DNA of 64,000 bases from Ignavibacteriales bacterium (GCA_020061355.1 JAGUYK010000019.1:1-64000), one strand, 5' to 3'; positions 18,208 through 28,099 are shown, counted from the stretch's first letter. The notes: a model not told the origin generated them from the letters alone. Numbers and translations are program-made.

Positions 18208-18333
18208 GTAAAATCTGTATTTGTTCTAAAGACAAACTAATTAAAAAAAATACTTTAGGCAAAATTCTATTATTGATATTTATTAAAGATTAAAAACTTT
18301 GTGGAATAGAATATGGTTTGATATATTTATGTC

Positions 18334-19062
18334 ATGAAAAAACTCTTTCGAAAATATTTGGTCATACCTCTTGTCTTTTTGATAGCACTTTTTATAATAT
18401 TACTAATAATCGATACTTTTATTCTACCATATTATGTTAGTGCAGAAGAGTTGAAAGTACCAAATGTAGTAGGAATGAACAAGGATCAGGCAATCAGAGT
18501 TTTAAGCGAGATGAATCTAAATCCGGTTATCCAGACTTCCCGATATGACGAACGATTCGGGAAGGATCAAGTAATTTTTCAAAAACCATTATCAAATACA
18601 AACGTTAAAGAAAACCGAAGAATTTACCTTACTGTAAGCGGTGGAGTCCAAACTGTTACAATGCCGTTCTTAATTAATAAAACTGTGAGAGATGCCCAAA
18701 TAAATTTAGAACGGATAGGGTTGGTTCTTAATCAAATAGAAGAAGTGGAATCGGAATTACCACCCAATTTTATTGTTGAACAACAATACCTTGAAGGTAA
18801 GGAATTGCCAAAGGGAACATTGGTCTGGATTAAGGTAAGTGTTGGTCCTAAAATAGGTATGGTAAGAGTTCCGAATATTCTTGGTAAATCATTCGTTGAA
18901 GCAGAAAATATATTGAGGGGAGTTTCATTAAGAATTGGATTGAGAACATATATTCATTCTAATTCATTACTTCCAAATACTGTTGTAGATCAGCAGCCCT
19001 CAGAGAACTCGCTTGTTTCGGTTGGTGATAGTGTAAATGTAGTTCTAACATTGAATAAATAA
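18334..19062 (+). CDS. Membrane-anchored PASTA domain protein
   Basis: This 242-residue protein has an N-terminal transmembrane helix (about 9-32) followed by three PASTA domains, each starting with a V-P-N-[VI]-[VL]-G type strand (VPNVVGMN, an imperfect middle copy, VPNILGKS). PASTA modules bind peptidoglycan stem peptides or unlinked strands. There is no kinase or penicillin-binding domain, so it is a stand-alone periplasmic wall-sensing or scaffolding protein. It lies two bases upstream of rpe; the pairing is probably for cotranscription only. Confidence 0.88.
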   Translation: MKKLFRKYLVIPLVFLIALFIILLIIDTFILPYYVSAEELKVPNVVGMNKDQAIRVLSEMNLNPVIQTSRYDERFGKDQVIFQKPLSNTNVKENRRIYLTVSGGVQTVTMPFLINKTVRDAQINLERIGLVLNQIEEVESELPPNFIVEQQYLEGKELPKGTLVWIKVSVGPKIGMVRVPNILGKSFVEAENILRGVSLRIGLRTYIHSNSLLPNTVVDQQPSENSLVSVGDSVNVVLTLNK

Positions 19063-19064
19063 AT

Positions 19065-19730
19065 ATGACTGAAAAAAAACTAATAGCTCCGTCACTTTTA
19101 GCAGCAGACTTTTCAAATCTTGCTCAGCAAATACGGTGTGTTGAACTCGGAGGAGCAGATTGGATCCATTGCGATATAATGGATGGTAAATTCGTTCCAA
19201 ATATTACTTTTGGCCCATTAGTAGTTGAAGCCGTGCGAAAGATTACCAAACTTCCAATTGATACTCATTTGATGATTAAGAATCCTGATCAATTAATTAA
19301 AAATTTTGTTGATGCAGGGAGCAATTATATAACTGTTCACCAGGAAGAAGTTATCCATTTGAATCGAACAATAAACTGGATTAAAGAACTAGGTGCCAAT
19401 GCGGGTGTTTCAATAAATCCCTCAACACCGGTTAGTTCATTAATTGAAATATTGGAATTTGTTGACCTTGTGTTAGTAATGTCCGTAAACCCGGGATTTG
19501 GCGGACAAAAATTTATACAGTCTTCACTTAAAAAGATTGAAGAACTTTCCAAAATCAGGAAAGAGAAAGGCTACAATTTCCTTATAGAGGTTGATGGCGG
19601 AATTGATAAAAAAAATATAAAGAGTATATCAGATGCCGGATGCAATGTGTTTGTTGCAGGCTCGTCCATTTTTGGTAAGGACAATATTACAGCTGCTGCT
19701 ATGGAATTAAAGAATTTTATAAAAAAGTAA
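19065..19730 (+). CDS. rpe: Ribulose-phosphate 3-epimerase
   Basis: This 221-residue TIM-barrel enzyme interconverts ribulose-5-phosphate and xylulose-5-phosphate in the pentose phosphate pathway. The motifs APSLLAADF, HCDIMDGKFVPN, THLMI, MSVNPGFGGQKF and EVDGGI contain the metal-binding His and Asp residues and the phosphate loop. Length is typical. It follows the PASTA gene by two bases. Confidence 0.96.
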   Translation: MTEKKLIAPSLLAADFSNLAQQIRCVELGGADWIHCDIMDGKFVPNITFGPLVVEAVRKITKLPIDTHLMIKNPDQLIKNFVDAGSNYITVHQEEVIHLNRTINWIKELGANAGVSINPSTPVSSLIEILEFVDLVLVMSVNPGFGGQKFIQSSLKKIEELSKIRKEKGYNFLIEVDGGIDKKNIKSISDAGCNVFVAGSSIFGKDNITAAAMELKNFIKK

Positions 19731-19842
19731 TTTTTAGCTGCACTGTATCGCACATCAAAGAAAAATTGTAAATTAACACATCATTTAATTATTATTCAAC
19801 ACATTTTCAAAATATATTTCTTGAAAAATATTAGGTGCATCC

Positions 19843-21024
19843 TTGATAATTCAGCTTGTCGATATTTTTTATCCGAATCTCTTTAAGCGCTACAGCTCAA
19901 AATACAGCATTTTCAGAGAGCTTTACGAAAAGGAGTTGTTAGGATTAGAAATAAGAGACATTAATAGTAAGTTCGCCAATAAAGTTAAAAAAATAATACT
20001 ATCGAATAAGGAGATTTGTTATACAACACCGAAATTGGAAAACTCAAATGTGGATTTGCTCGCTTTAGGATCATTCGGAATTTTTAAGGAATTATCAAAA
20101 GAAATCATTGCTCTGGGCAATGAAGACTTGGGATTTAAGGTTAATAAAACACTTAAGAATATTTTAGAATATGATTCTGGAGTAATTACTATAGGAAATT
20201 CAAACTTTAATCTGGATAGGTCACATGTTATGGGAATCCTGAACGTAACACCAGATTCTTTCACTGATAGAGGAAAGTACTTTAATATACATGATGCAGT
20301 CGATCATGGAATAAGGCTTCTGGATGAAGGTGCTGATTTAGTTGATATTGGAGGTGAATCTACACGACCGGACGCTAATCCCGTTTCTGAAGACGAAGAA
20401 CTAAAGCGTGTTATTCCGGTTATTGAAGGTGTCTTAAATAAAAAACCGGATGCTGTTATTTCAATTGATACTCAAAAGTCACGTGTAGCATTTGAAGCTT
20501 TACAGTGCGGTGTCAAAATTGTTAATGATATAAGTTCATTTTCTTTTGATGAAAAGATGCTCGAAGTTGTTAAAAGATTTAATGCCACATTAATTTTAAT
20601 GCACATGAAAGGTAATCCTAAAACTATGCAGCTGAACCCTGTTTATGATGATGTGGTTACTGAAGTTTATGATTATCTTCTTGAGAAATATTATGTTGCC
20701 CAAAAAGCCGAAATAAAAAATATAATAGTTGATCCCGGAATCGGTTTTGGAAAGCGAGTAATGGATAATTATGAATTAATAAAAAGACTAAATGAATTTA
20801 AAGGTATTGGAGCTCCAATTCTAATCGGCGTTTCCAAAAAATCTTTTATGGGGAAGGCACTTAATCTTAACGTTGACGAAAGGGAAGACCCGACTTTAGC
20901 TATAGAAACTCTTGCGATAAAGAATGGGGCAAAATTTATACGTTCACATAATGTTAAAAAAGCAAAATATGCTGTTATGTTAAATCAGTTTATTGAAAAT
21001 CCGGAATTATTGTCTAATGTTTGA
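19843..21024 (+). CDS. folP: Dihydropteroate synthase with N-terminal extension
   Basis: The C-terminal 270 residues are a complete dihydropteroate synthase of folate synthesis: HVMGILNVTPDSF, DIGGESTRP, SIDTQKS, NDISSF, LMHMKGNP, DPGIGFGK, GVSKKSF and the final RSHNVKK are all present. About 125 residues precede it, roughly doubling the usual N-terminal region. They contain no motif I recognise, but the frame is uninterrupted and looks coding. The start is a TTG at 19843 with AGGTG upstream. The stop overlaps cdaA by 8 bases, so folP and cdaA are probably coupled. Confidence 0.92.
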   Translation: MIIQLVDIFYPNLFKRYSSKYSIFRELYEKELLGLEIRDINSKFANKVKKIILSNKEICYTTPKLENSNVDLLALGSFGIFKELSKEIIALGNEDLGFKVNKTLKNILEYDSGVITIGNSNFNLDRSHVMGILNVTPDSFTDRGKYFNIHDAVDHGIRLLDEGADLVDIGGESTRPDANPVSEDEELKRVIPVIEGVLNKKPDAVISIDTQKSRVAFEALQCGVKIVNDISSFSFDEKMLEVVKRFNATLILMHMKGNPKTMQLNPVYDDVVTEVYDYLLEKYYVAQKAEIKNIIVDPGIGFGKRVMDNYELIKRLNEFKGIGAPILIGVSKKSFMGKALNLNVDEREDPTLAIETLAIKNGAKFIRSHNVKKAKYAVMLNQFIENPELLSNV

Positions 21025-21844
21025 ATTATTTAAAATCGGTTTTTTATCTGTTACATTTCTGGATATTGTAGATATTCTTCTCGTAACATTTATTTTTTAT
21101 AAACTTTATTCCGTTATTTCCGGAACGATTGCCGCTCAAATATTTTATGGTTTGCTAATTGTTCTATTTTTATCATTTATTGCCCAGGCTGCAAATTTTA
21201 AAGCTCTTGGATGGTTACTTAAGTTAATCTCTGAAGTATGGGTTATTGCTTTCATTATACTTTTCCAGCCCGAAATAAGAAGGTTGTTGGTACTTATTGG
21301 TAGAAGTCCCATAATGAAATTGTTTTTAAAGGGAGATGAAAGTGATATTGCGGATATTGTTGCAGAAGCAGCATTTGAATTGGCCCAGCACCAGCATGGT
21401 GCATTAATCGTTCTGGTAAAATCAGTTGGTATAAGAGGCGTTGTGGAAACCGGTGAGGCAATAAATTCAAAAGTTACAAAGAATTTACTTCGCTCCATTT
21501 TCTTTCCGCGATCACCCTTACATGACGGTGCAGTAATAATAAGGAATGAGAATATTGAAGCGGCAAGATGCACTTTACCATTATCTGTTGAAACTTCCAT
21601 TGATGGTTTTATTTTAGGCATGCGACATAGAGCCGGTTTAGGAATTTCGGAACAAGCTGACGTTATAAGTGTAATTGTATCCGAAGAATCAGGAAGTATT
21701 TCAATTGCAGAAAATGGTAAATTAAAAAGAGGACTTTCCAGGGAAGCTTTGAGGAGCTATCTTAGAAATAGTTTACAGATTTCAAAAGAGAGGGGAATAA
21801 GAGGAATTATTAATCATATTAAAAGAAATCGTAACTCAGCTTAA
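21017..21844 (+). CDS. cdaA: Diadenylate cyclase (c-di-AMP synthase)
   Basis: This 275-residue protein has three N-terminal transmembrane helices and a DisA_N-type catalytic domain with the signature DGAVII (after FPRSPLH) and the RHRAGLG motif. It makes c-di-AMP from two ATP at the inner membrane. I took the ATG at 21017, since the longer frame from 20993 lies inside folP and lacks a ribosome binding site. The usual regulator gene cdaR is not next to it; a CHAD protein follows instead. Confidence 0.93.
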   Translation: MFELFKIGFLSVTFLDIVDILLVTFIFYKLYSVISGTIAAQIFYGLLIVLFLSFIAQAANFKALGWLLKLISEVWVIAFIILFQPEIRRLLVLIGRSPIMKLFLKGDESDIADIVAEAAFELAQHQHGALIVLVKSVGIRGVVETGEAINSKVTKNLLRSIFFPRSPLHDGAVIIRNENIEAARCTLPLSVETSIDGFILGMRHRAGLGISEQADVISVIVSEESGSISIAENGKLKRGLSREALRSYLRNSLQISKERGIRGIINHIKRNRNSA

Positions 21845-21867
21845 TATGGTATCTTTAAAACAATAAT

Positions 21868-22323
21868 ATGTCTATAGAAAAGAAATTTAAAATCCCTGGT
21901 TTAAATATAAATAGCAAATATAAGACTGCTTCAAATTTTGTATTAAATGAAAAATTAAAACAAATATTTAAGGAGATCGATAAGTTTTTTGATGATGATT
22001 CGTCTGAGAACCTTCACTCATTAAGAATTGCGTTTAGAAGATTAAGATATGTAATGGAAATATTTCAGGAATGTATGAATCCGGAATTGTTTAAGTACAT
22101 TTATAAATTATCAAAAAAGATGCAGGATTTGATTGGCGAAGGAAGGGATTTGGATGTAATGGAAATAAAAGTTAGGCAGATGGAAAAAGAGATTAATAAA
22201 AAAATCCCGGATTATTTTTACAAGAGAATTTCTGAAGATAGAAGAATAGTAAGACAAACTATTAAGACAGAATTAATTAATTTTATTATCGATAAAGATA
22301 TAAATAGTTTATTTATTAAATAA
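21868..22323 (+). CDS. Short CHAD domain protein
   Basis: This 151-residue helical protein carries the conserved His-containing CHAD core (NLHSLRIAFRRLRYVMEIF, with further basic helices and GEGRDLDVM). CHAD domains bind inorganic polyphosphate. It has only about half the usual CHAD length, so only one four-helix unit is present. It is 24 bases after cdaA and 14 bases before the UPF0173 gene, in the same run. A Ppx/GppA gene is 3.6 kb downstream, but nothing in the sequence links them directly. Confidence 0.78.
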   Translation: MSIEKKFKIPGLNINSKYKTASNFVLNEKLKQIFKEIDKFFDDDSSENLHSLRIAFRRLRYVMEIFQECMNPELFKYIYKLSKKMQDLIGEGRDLDVMEIKVRQMEKEINKKIPDYFYKRISEDRRIVRQTIKTELINFIIDKDINSLFIK

Positions 22324-22337
22324 TAACGAGGGTGGAA

Positions 22338-23015
22338 ATGAAACTAAGATATTTTTCACATTCGGCATTTCAAATAACAGCAAAATCAAACAAGAAAATC
22401 CTGATAGATCCGTTTCTTGATGATAATCCTACATCCCCGGTTAAATCCGATGATGTTTCGGCAGATTATATAATTCTTACTCATGCACATGGTGATCACA
22501 TCGGGGATGCTTTCAAAATAGCAAAGCGATGTAATTCATTATTCATTTGTGTAAATGAGCTTGCCAATTATTGTTCAGGCAAAGGATTTAATGCCCATAA
22601 TATGCATATTGGCGGCGGACATAATTTTGATTTCGGACGTATTAAATTTACTATTGCACATCATGGATCATTAACCCCTGATAATCAATATGGAGGCGAA
22701 CCTTCAGGCGTTATTCTTTCAATTGATGGTAAGAATATTTACCACACCGGTGATACAGGCTTATTTTATGATATGAAATTAATAGGTGAAATGACGCCTA
22801 TTGATTATATGTTATTACCGATTGGTGATAATTTCACAATGGGTATTACAGATGCTGTTAAGGCAGTTGAATTAACTAACCCCAAGACTGCTATTCCAAT
22901 GCACTATAAAACTTTTCCTGTTATCAATGCTGATCCAAATGAATTTAAGGATAAGGTTGAAAAACTTGGAAAGAAATCTATTGTTATGGAATTCGGTCAG
23001 GAAATCGAATTGTAA
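22338..23015 (+). CDS. UPF0173 metal-dependent hydrolase
   Basis: This 225-residue metallo-beta-lactamase fold protein has the [10 protein letters not shown] zinc motif, a later HHGS and HTGDTGL, and IPMHYKTFP near the end, matching the UPF0173 (YtkL-like) family. The natural substrate of the family is not well defined. The start at 22338 is supported by GAGGGTGG 6 bases upstream; the GTG at 22332 is part of that site. It lies just ahead of parA. Confidence 0.9.
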   Translation: MKLRYFSHSAFQITAKSNKKILIDPFLDDNPTSPVKSDDVSADYIILTHAHGDHIGDAFKIAKRCNSLFICVNELANYCSGKGFNAHNMHIGGGHNFDFGRIKFTIAHHGSLTPDNQYGGEPSGVILSIDGKNIYHTGDTGLFYDMKLIGEMTPIDYMLLPIGDNFTMGITDAVKAVELTNPKTAIPMHYKTFPVINADPNEFKDKVEKLGKKSIVMEFGQEIEL

Positions 23016-23029
23016 AAAACATTACTTTT

Positions 23030-23812
23030 ATGGCAAAAAAAATTGTTATTGCAAATCAAAAAGGCGGTGTTGGAAAAACTACAACCGCCATTAATCTATC
23101 GGCTTCAATTGCTGCTGCCGAATATAAAACCTTGTTAATTGATATTGATCCTCAAGCTAACTCTACTTCTGGAATAGGTATAGAAATAAATGAAAAATCT
23201 GTCTACCAGGTTTTAGTTGGTCTGGAAAAAGTTCAGGATTGCATTATAAACTCATATATGCCTTTTCTTGATATTCTTCCGTCAACGATCAATCTGGTTG
23301 GTGCTGAAGTCGAATTGGTACCAATGGAGTCCCGTGAATACTTATTGAAAAATGCTTTAAAAGAGATAGACGACAAATACGATTTTATATTCATCGATTG
23401 TCCTCCTTCGCTTGGATTGCTTACATTAAATGCATTAACGTCAGCTGATTCGGTACTAATACCTGTCCAGTGTGAATATTTTGCGCTGGAAGGATTAGGT
23501 CAATTGCTAAATACCATAAATATTGTAAAGAAAAACTTAAATGAAAGTCTGGGAATCGAAGGTGTATTATTAACCATGTTTGATACTCGGCTTCGGTTAT
23601 CACACCAGGTTGTTGAAGAGGTGAAAAAATATTTCGGGGCTAAAGTTTTTAATACAATTATACATCGTAATGTAAGATTATCTGAAGCACCAAGCCATTC
23701 TAAACCGGTAATTTTATATGATGCAAGTTCTGTTGGAGCGCAAAACTATATCTCGCTTGCATCAGAATTACTTCAAAGAAACAATTTAGAACCCAAAAGA
23801 ATGAGGGATTGA
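23030..23812 (+). CDS. parA: Chromosome partitioning ATPase ParA/Soj
   Basis: This 260-residue MinD/ParA ATPase has the deviant Walker [10 protein letters not shown] (about 10-18), Walker A' DIDPQANST, Walker [11 protein letters not shown] and the ParA-type arginines near the end. It forms DNA-bound dimers that pull ParB-parS complexes. It is followed four bases later by parB, the standard chromosomal arrangement. Length is typical of chromosomal Soj proteins, without the plasmid-type N-terminal extension. Confidence 0.96.
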   Translation: MAKKIVIANQKGGVGKTTTAINLSASIAAAEYKTLLIDIDPQANSTSGIGIEINEKSVYQVLVGLEKVQDCIINSYMPFLDILPSTINLVGAEVELVPMESREYLLKNALKEIDDKYDFIFIDCPPSLGLLTLNALTSADSVLIPVQCEYFALEGLGQLLNTINIVKKNLNESLGIEGVLLTMFDTRLRLSHQVVEEVKKYFGAKVFNTIIHRNVRLSEAPSHSKPVILYDASSVGAQNYISLASELLQRNNLEPKRMRD

Positions 23813-23816
23813 TAAA

Positions 23817-24758
23817 ATGAAATCGCCGCTAGGAAGAGGTTTAGATGCTTTAATCAATCCTCAATTGAAAGATAAAATTGATGCTCCGGTTGCAATTTCC
23901 AGTCAGGATATTCAGAAAGATGATGGAAAATCGTTTGATGTTCTTGCAAAAATCCAGATTGATTCAATTTCACCTAATCCTTACCAGCCAAGGACTAATT
24001 TTGATATTGAGGCTCATGATGAATTAAAAAAATCGATCCTTGAGAACGGACTTATTCAACCGGTTACTGTTAGGCGAATTGAAAAGAACCATTACGAATT
24101 GGTTTCTGGTGAACGACGACTTCGTGCTTGTAAAGAGATCGGAATCAAAGAAATTCCGGCATACATAATAAAGGTAGAGACAAAAGAAGCAATGCTTGCT
24201 TTGTCTCTGATAGAAAATATTCAAAGAGAAAAACTTAATCCTATAGAAATAGCAAATGCTTATAAACGACTGATGGATGAATGCAATTTATCGCAGGAAG
24301 AAATAGCTGCTAAAGTTGGAAAAGATAGAACAACAGTTACAAATTTCATACGATTACTGAAACTGCCAGAAAAAGTTCAGTTAAGTGTAATAAAAGATGA
24401 GATTACAACCGGTCATGCAAGAGCTTTAATTAATTTACCTAATGAAATTGTACAGATTGAAGTGCTTGATAAAATAATCAAGAAGAATTTATCAGTAAGA
24501 AAAGTTGAAGAATTAGTTCGTAGAATAACAGAGAATCATAACGGAAAGAAAAGGAAAATCATTGTTGGCTCAACGACTGATTTATCGAAAATATCTCATA
24601 AAAACCTGGAAGAAAGGATTCAAAGTATTATCGGTACTAAGGTTCATTGCAAAATTAAAAAGAATGGGTCGGGTGAATTGATTATCGAATTCTATTCACA
24701 CGATGAATTGGAACGCTTATTAGAATTATTTGAGATAATTGGTAAAACATATAACTAA
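23817..24758 (+). CDS. parB: Chromosome partitioning protein ParB/Spo0J
   Basis: This 313-residue protein has the N-terminal GRGLDALI tag, the CTPase/ParB core (NPYQPR, ENGLIQPVTVR, VSGERRLRACK, LIENIQREKLNPIE), the HTH (LSQEEIAAKVGKDRTTVTNFIRLL) and a C-terminal dimerisation region. It binds parS and loads SMC-ScpAB; scpA and scpB are also in this window at 47.5-48.9 kb. I saw no parS-like 16-mer near the gene. Its end overlaps the next gene by 20 bases. Confidence 0.96.
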   Translation: MKSPLGRGLDALINPQLKDKIDAPVAISSQDIQKDDGKSFDVLAKIQIDSISPNPYQPRTNFDIEAHDELKKSILENGLIQPVTVRRIEKNHYELVSGERRLRACKEIGIKEIPAYIIKVETKEAMLALSLIENIQREKLNPIEIANAYKRLMDECNLSQEEIAAKVGKDRTTVTNFIRLLKLPEKVQLSVIKDEITTGHARALINLPNEIVQIEVLDKIIKKNLSVRKVEELVRRITENHNGKKRKIIVGSTTDLSKISHKNLEERIQSIIGTKVHCKIKKNGSGELIIEFYSHDELERLLELFEIIGKTYN

Positions 24759-25236
24759 AATATTTTTTATTGCCCTCATATTCTTATCGGTTGGTTCTAA
24801 AATTCCAGCACAATCGGAACCGATTAAACCAGATAACGTCCAAACGGATACAACTAAATTTGAAATGGAAAAATCTGCATGGGGTGCTGTCTTAAGAAGT
24901 GCAATTATACCTGGATTTGGTCAGTTTTACAATGAATCATATTGGAAGATACCGGTTGTATGGGGTGCAATAGGATATTTGAGCTATCTCTGGATTGACA
25001 GTAATAACAATTATAAAAGATACAGGGATTTATTTACTGCTAACCAGAGTAATTCTTCGTACTTAAGTTTACGTGAGTTTTATAAAGACCAGAGAGATCT
25101 AAATGCAGTTTTTATTGGATTAGCATATTTTCTTAATTTGGTGGATGCTTATGTCGATGCTCATTTGTTTGACTTTAATGTTTCGGAGGAGATGCAAGTT
25201 AGTACTTATTATTTCTCATTAAAAATTAGATTTTAA
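24739..25236 (+). CDS. DUF5683 domain protein
   Basis: This 165-residue protein has a signal peptide (about 1-24, ending near KIPAQ), a conserved AVLRSAIIPGFGQFYNESYWK segment that is the DUF5683 signature, and two further hydrophobic helices. It is probably an inner-membrane protein of unknown function. The TTG start overlaps parB by 20 bases. I checked for a better start and found none upstream of the signal peptide. Confidence 0.78.
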   Translation: MVKHITKIFFIALIFLSVGSKIPAQSEPIKPDNVQTDTTKFEMEKSAWGAVLRSAIIPGFGQFYNESYWKIPVVWGAIGYLSYLWIDSNNNYKRYRDLFTANQSNSSYLSLREFYKDQRDLNAVFIGLAYFLNLVDAYVDAHLFDFNVSEEMQVSTYYFSLKIRF

Positions 25237-25237
25237 T

Positions 25238-25951
25238 TTGAAAAACAAACTTATATGTAGCGGTTGTAAAACTGAAAATCCATTTTATGCATATACATGT
25301 ATTGGCTGTAATGCTTTTCTAAGAGCTCGAATTCCAAATATTGATTTCTGGTCAATATTTTCAAAGCTAATTGAAACACCTATAAGAGCAGCAGAATCAA
25401 TTATCCAATCTGATCATAAAAATTTTGTCTCTGTTCTCTTATTCATTGCGAGTCTTAAAGTTTCAATTAATCTGTGGATCATTAATAATGCATTTAGTAT
25501 TAATGAAATTATCTCCAAACATTTTATTATTTCATTAATAATGGGAATGATTAGCTTTACTCTTGCAGTTATATTAACCTCATTTCTATTCTCGATAACA
25601 TCTAAGTATTTTAAAGCTCGAACTCGATTTCGTGATAACCTCTCAATTTATGTATATGCATTTTTACCACTCGTTATGACTTTTACGATTCTGACTCCAG
25701 TTCAAATTGCATTATTCGGAACATATTGGTTTACGTTCAATCCTTCACCACTAATTATTAAAGAATTACCCAGTTATATCATATTAATGATAGAGGTATT
25801 GTTTTTTCTGTGGTCAATCCTCCTTCTGATTGTATTTAATTACACTCAGTTAAGAAATATTACACTTTCAGTTCTATTAGGTATTTTAGAATTAATTATA
25901 ATTGGAGGAATAACTATGTTTGGCTTGTATTTATTTACTTTGATCGGTTAA
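25238..25951 (+). CDS. Zinc-ribbon Yip1-like membrane protein
   Basis: This 237-residue protein opens with a two-CxxC zinc ribbon (CSGCKTEN, CIGCNAF, residues 8-27) followed by about five transmembrane helices in a Yip1-like layout. The function is unknown. A TTG start lies right after the DUF5683 stop, and the two probably form a pair. Its 3' end overlaps the convergent ppx gene by 17 bases. Confidence 0.75.
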   Translation: MKNKLICSGCKTENPFYAYTCIGCNAFLRARIPNIDFWSIFSKLIETPIRAAESIIQSDHKNFVSVLLFIASLKVSINLWIINNAFSINEIISKHFIISLIMGMISFTLAVILTSFLFSITSKYFKARTRFRDNLSIYVYAFLPLVMTFTILTPVQIALFGTYWFTFNPSPLIIKELPSYIILMIEVLFFLWSILLLIVFNYTQLRNITLSVLLGILELIIIGGITMFGLYLFTLIG

Positions 25952-26858
25952 TATAATCAAGTAGAACACCGTATCTCAATCCTCTGCTGCTGACCTTTAT
26001 TTTTTCAATATTCAAAAAATTCATGAAATTTTGCAGTACCAAACAACCGGCAAGTAAAACATCCTCGCGTCCCTCAACGACCTTTCCATAAATTTTACTT
26101 ATTTCATCTGATTTCATTTTTGATATTATTTCAGTTATACTCAAAATATCATTCCTTGTCAGGATGGAATTATCTACAAGATTATCATTGTAGATCCTGA
26201 GTCCTTGATTAATACACGAAAGGGTAGCAGGGGTTCCGGCCACCGCTACCAAATCTGTATTCACTAACAATGAATCTGCAAGTTCATGTATATTTAATTT
26301 AATTTCTTCATTAAGCTTTTCGACCTCTTGCTTCAAAGGCGGATTATGTTTGATATATTTTTCGGTTAGTGCGACCACTCCAATATTATAGCTTTTCCTA
26401 AAAAATATTTGTTGACGATTTCCCGAAATTATCTCAGTACTTCCACCACCAATATCTAAGACAGAATAATTTTGTAAATCATCAGAATGTGTATAGGTTC
26501 CTAGAAAAGATAATCTTGCTTCTTCGTTACCATCAATTATATTTACATTCCAGTCAAACTCTTTTCTTATTCTGTTAACAATCTCTGAGCCATTTCTGGC
26601 AATTCTTAATGCATTTGTCCCTACTACAAGAGTCTTTGCGCATTGATAATCGCGGATAATAGAATTGTATTCCTCCAATACATTCCACATTTCAATAATT
26701 TTGGCATCAGAAATGAATTGTGAGCTTTTCAAGTTTGCAGAGATCCTTGGAACTCGATAAATATTTAAGATAGGTGTTAATAAGCTTTGATTTCGGTTAT
26801 ACTCAGCGATTAGTAAAAGTATTGTATTAGAACCTATATCAATAGAGGCAATAGTCAT
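25935..26858 (-). CDS. ppx: Ppx/GppA family phosphatase
   Basis: This 307-residue protein has the ASKHA fold motifs of exopolyphosphatase / pppGpp phosphatase: IDIGSNTILLLIAE at the N-terminus, VVGTNALRIARNG, VLDIGGGSTEII and VAGTPATL. It lacks the C-terminal HD domain of E. coli Ppx and is of the short form. It probably hydrolyses polyphosphate or the pentaphosphate alarmone; the choice cannot be made from sequence. It is transcribed alone, divergent from the membrane gene at 26897. Confidence 0.92.
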   Translation of the reverse strand: MTIASIDIGSNTILLLIAEYNRNQSLLTPILNIYRVPRISANLKSSQFISDAKIIEMWNVLEEYNSIIRDYQCAKTLVVGTNALRIARNGSEIVNRIRKEFDWNVNIIDGNEEARLSFLGTYTHSDDLQNYSVLDIGGGSTEIISGNRQQIFFRKSYNIGVVALTEKYIKHNPPLKQEVEKLNEEIKLNIHELADSLLVNTDLVAVAGTPATLSCINQGLRIYNDNLVDNSILTRNDILSITEIISKMKSDEISKIYGKVVEGREDVLLAGCLVLQNFMNFLNIEKIKVSSRGLRYGVLLDYINRSK

Positions 26859-26896
26859 ATATTTTTTTTATTTTTTGGACAAAGCTATTTTACTAT

Positions 26897-27418
26897 ATGA
26901 ATAATTTAACCAAATTATCAAAATCATTTTTATTTATTTCACTTTCATCTTTGGCTCTTTGGCTGGGCGGTTACATTGTCAGACAGTTAGTAATTTATCA
27001 ATTTTTTGAACCCGAAAGTCTATCACTGAGAACTTTCTATAATTCGAATAACCTGACTGCTGTGTTAATCACTATTTTGCCTATTCTAGTATTTAATATA
27101 GTCACCTTTATAATATTTTTGATAAGTATTTTAATCTTTTTATTTATCTCAAAGATAAACCTCAAAAAAGAGGGGTGGTTTTTTATAAGTCTACTCATAA
27201 TATTTGTTACTGCTCCCTTTGAAATTTATCTTATGTTTAAGGATTACGAAATAATTAACAACATTTTTTTGTCAAATATTCCATCTGATTTAATCGTTGA
27301 GAAGATTAAAGAAAGGATGATAACACTTAGTAGTTTTTCACTTATAGAAATTTTTTCATACTTAGGTATTATTTTCCTCTTTGTTTTTAAACCACTGAGA
27401 AAAGTTGATGAAAATTAA
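26897..27418 (+). CDS. Hypothetical four-helix membrane protein
   Basis: I do not recognise this 173-residue protein. It shows four hydrophobic segments (about 12-30, 55-85, 95-112 and 145-165) with a charged loop before the last. It overlaps the start of the next small gene by 11 bases and is followed by aroQ, so it heads a three-gene run. No motif suggests enzymatic function. Confidence 0.7.
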   Translation: MNNLTKLSKSFLFISLSSLALWLGGYIVRQLVIYQFFEPESLSLRTFYNSNNLTAVLITILPILVFNIVTFIIFLISILIFLFISKINLKKEGWFFISLLIIFVTAPFEIYLMFKDYEIINNIFLSNIPSDLIVEKIKERMITLSSFSLIEIFSYLGIIFLFVFKPLRKVDEN

Positions 27419-27680
27419 AGAGAAGGAATTTGAGAATATATTACAAGAACTAAAAGATCTTGCAAATCAAATGGGAGCAAAAGTTAGATTTGAAAGAGGA
27501 GACTTCAAGGGAGGATATTGTATAATCAGGAAAGATAAAATCATTGTAATTAATAAACTTTCTAATTTACAAAGGAAAGTAATTACTTTGACTTCAGCAT
27601 TAAAGGAACTTGGAGTGGAAGATATTTACTTGCCTCCAAAGCTTAGAGAAATTATTGATGAATTAAATGATAACTTATGA
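27408..27680 (+). CDS. Small conserved-looking hypothetical protein
   Basis: This 90-residue soluble protein has predicted helix-strand-strand-helix layout (KELGVEDIYLPPKLREII near the end, GGYCIIRKDKIIVINK in the middle). I do not recognise the family. ATG 27408 is used rather than TTG 27405. It overlaps both neighbours (the membrane gene and aroQ by four bases, ATGA), so it is almost certainly translated. Confidence 0.75.
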   Translation: MKIKEKEFENILQELKDLANQMGAKVRFERGDFKGGYCIIRKDKIIVINKLSNLQRKVITLTSALKELGVEDIYLPPKLREIIDELNDNL

Positions 27681-28099
27681 AAATATTAGTGATTAACGGA
27701 CCTAATTTAAACTTACTTAAAAAACGTAATTCAGATCATTATGGGGTATATGACCTATATGATATCAAAAAGAATTTGGAGGATCATTTCCCCGAAATTG
27801 CGTTTACATTTGTCCAATCAAACTCCGAAAGTCAATTAATCACTGAAATTCAGTCTGCTCCCAATCTATTTAATGCTTTAATAATCAATCCAGGTGGTTT
27901 TTCACACACCGGGATTGCATTGAGAGATGCACTGGAAATTTGCAATATCCCTAAAATTGAAGTTCATTTATCAAATATTACTTCAAGAGAAAACTTCCGC
28001 AAAAATTCCTTAACAGCTTCTGTTTGTGATGGTTATATATCTGGCCTTAAACATTATAGTTATATTGCAGCAGCATATGTTTTATCAAAAATTGATTGA
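27677..28099 (+). CDS. aroQ: 3-dehydroquinate dehydratase, type II
   Basis: This 140-residue enzyme dehydrates 3-dehydroquinate in the shikimate pathway. The family motifs INGPNLNLL, the Tyr-containing loop (DHYGVYDL), NPGGFSHTGIALRDAL and EVHLSNITSRENFR are present, including the catalytic Tyr and His and the Arg in the lid. It is the small dodecameric class. The ATG overlaps the previous stop by four bases. Confidence 0.95.
   Translation: MKILVINGPNLNLLKKRNSDHYGVYDLYDIKKNLEDHFPEIAFTFVQSNSESQLITEIQSAPNLFNALIINPGGFSHTGIALRDALEICNIPKIEVHLSNITSRENFRKNSLTASVCDGYISGLKHYSYIAAAYVLSKID

Noticed and set aside
21145..21621. 158-codon frame antisense to cdaA
   Set aside because: A shadow of the diadenylate cyclase gene; no independent signal.
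22500..25300. parS sites near parAB
   Set aside because: I looked for a TGTTTCACGTGAAACA-like 16-mer around parA and parB and saw none; sites may lie elsewhere.
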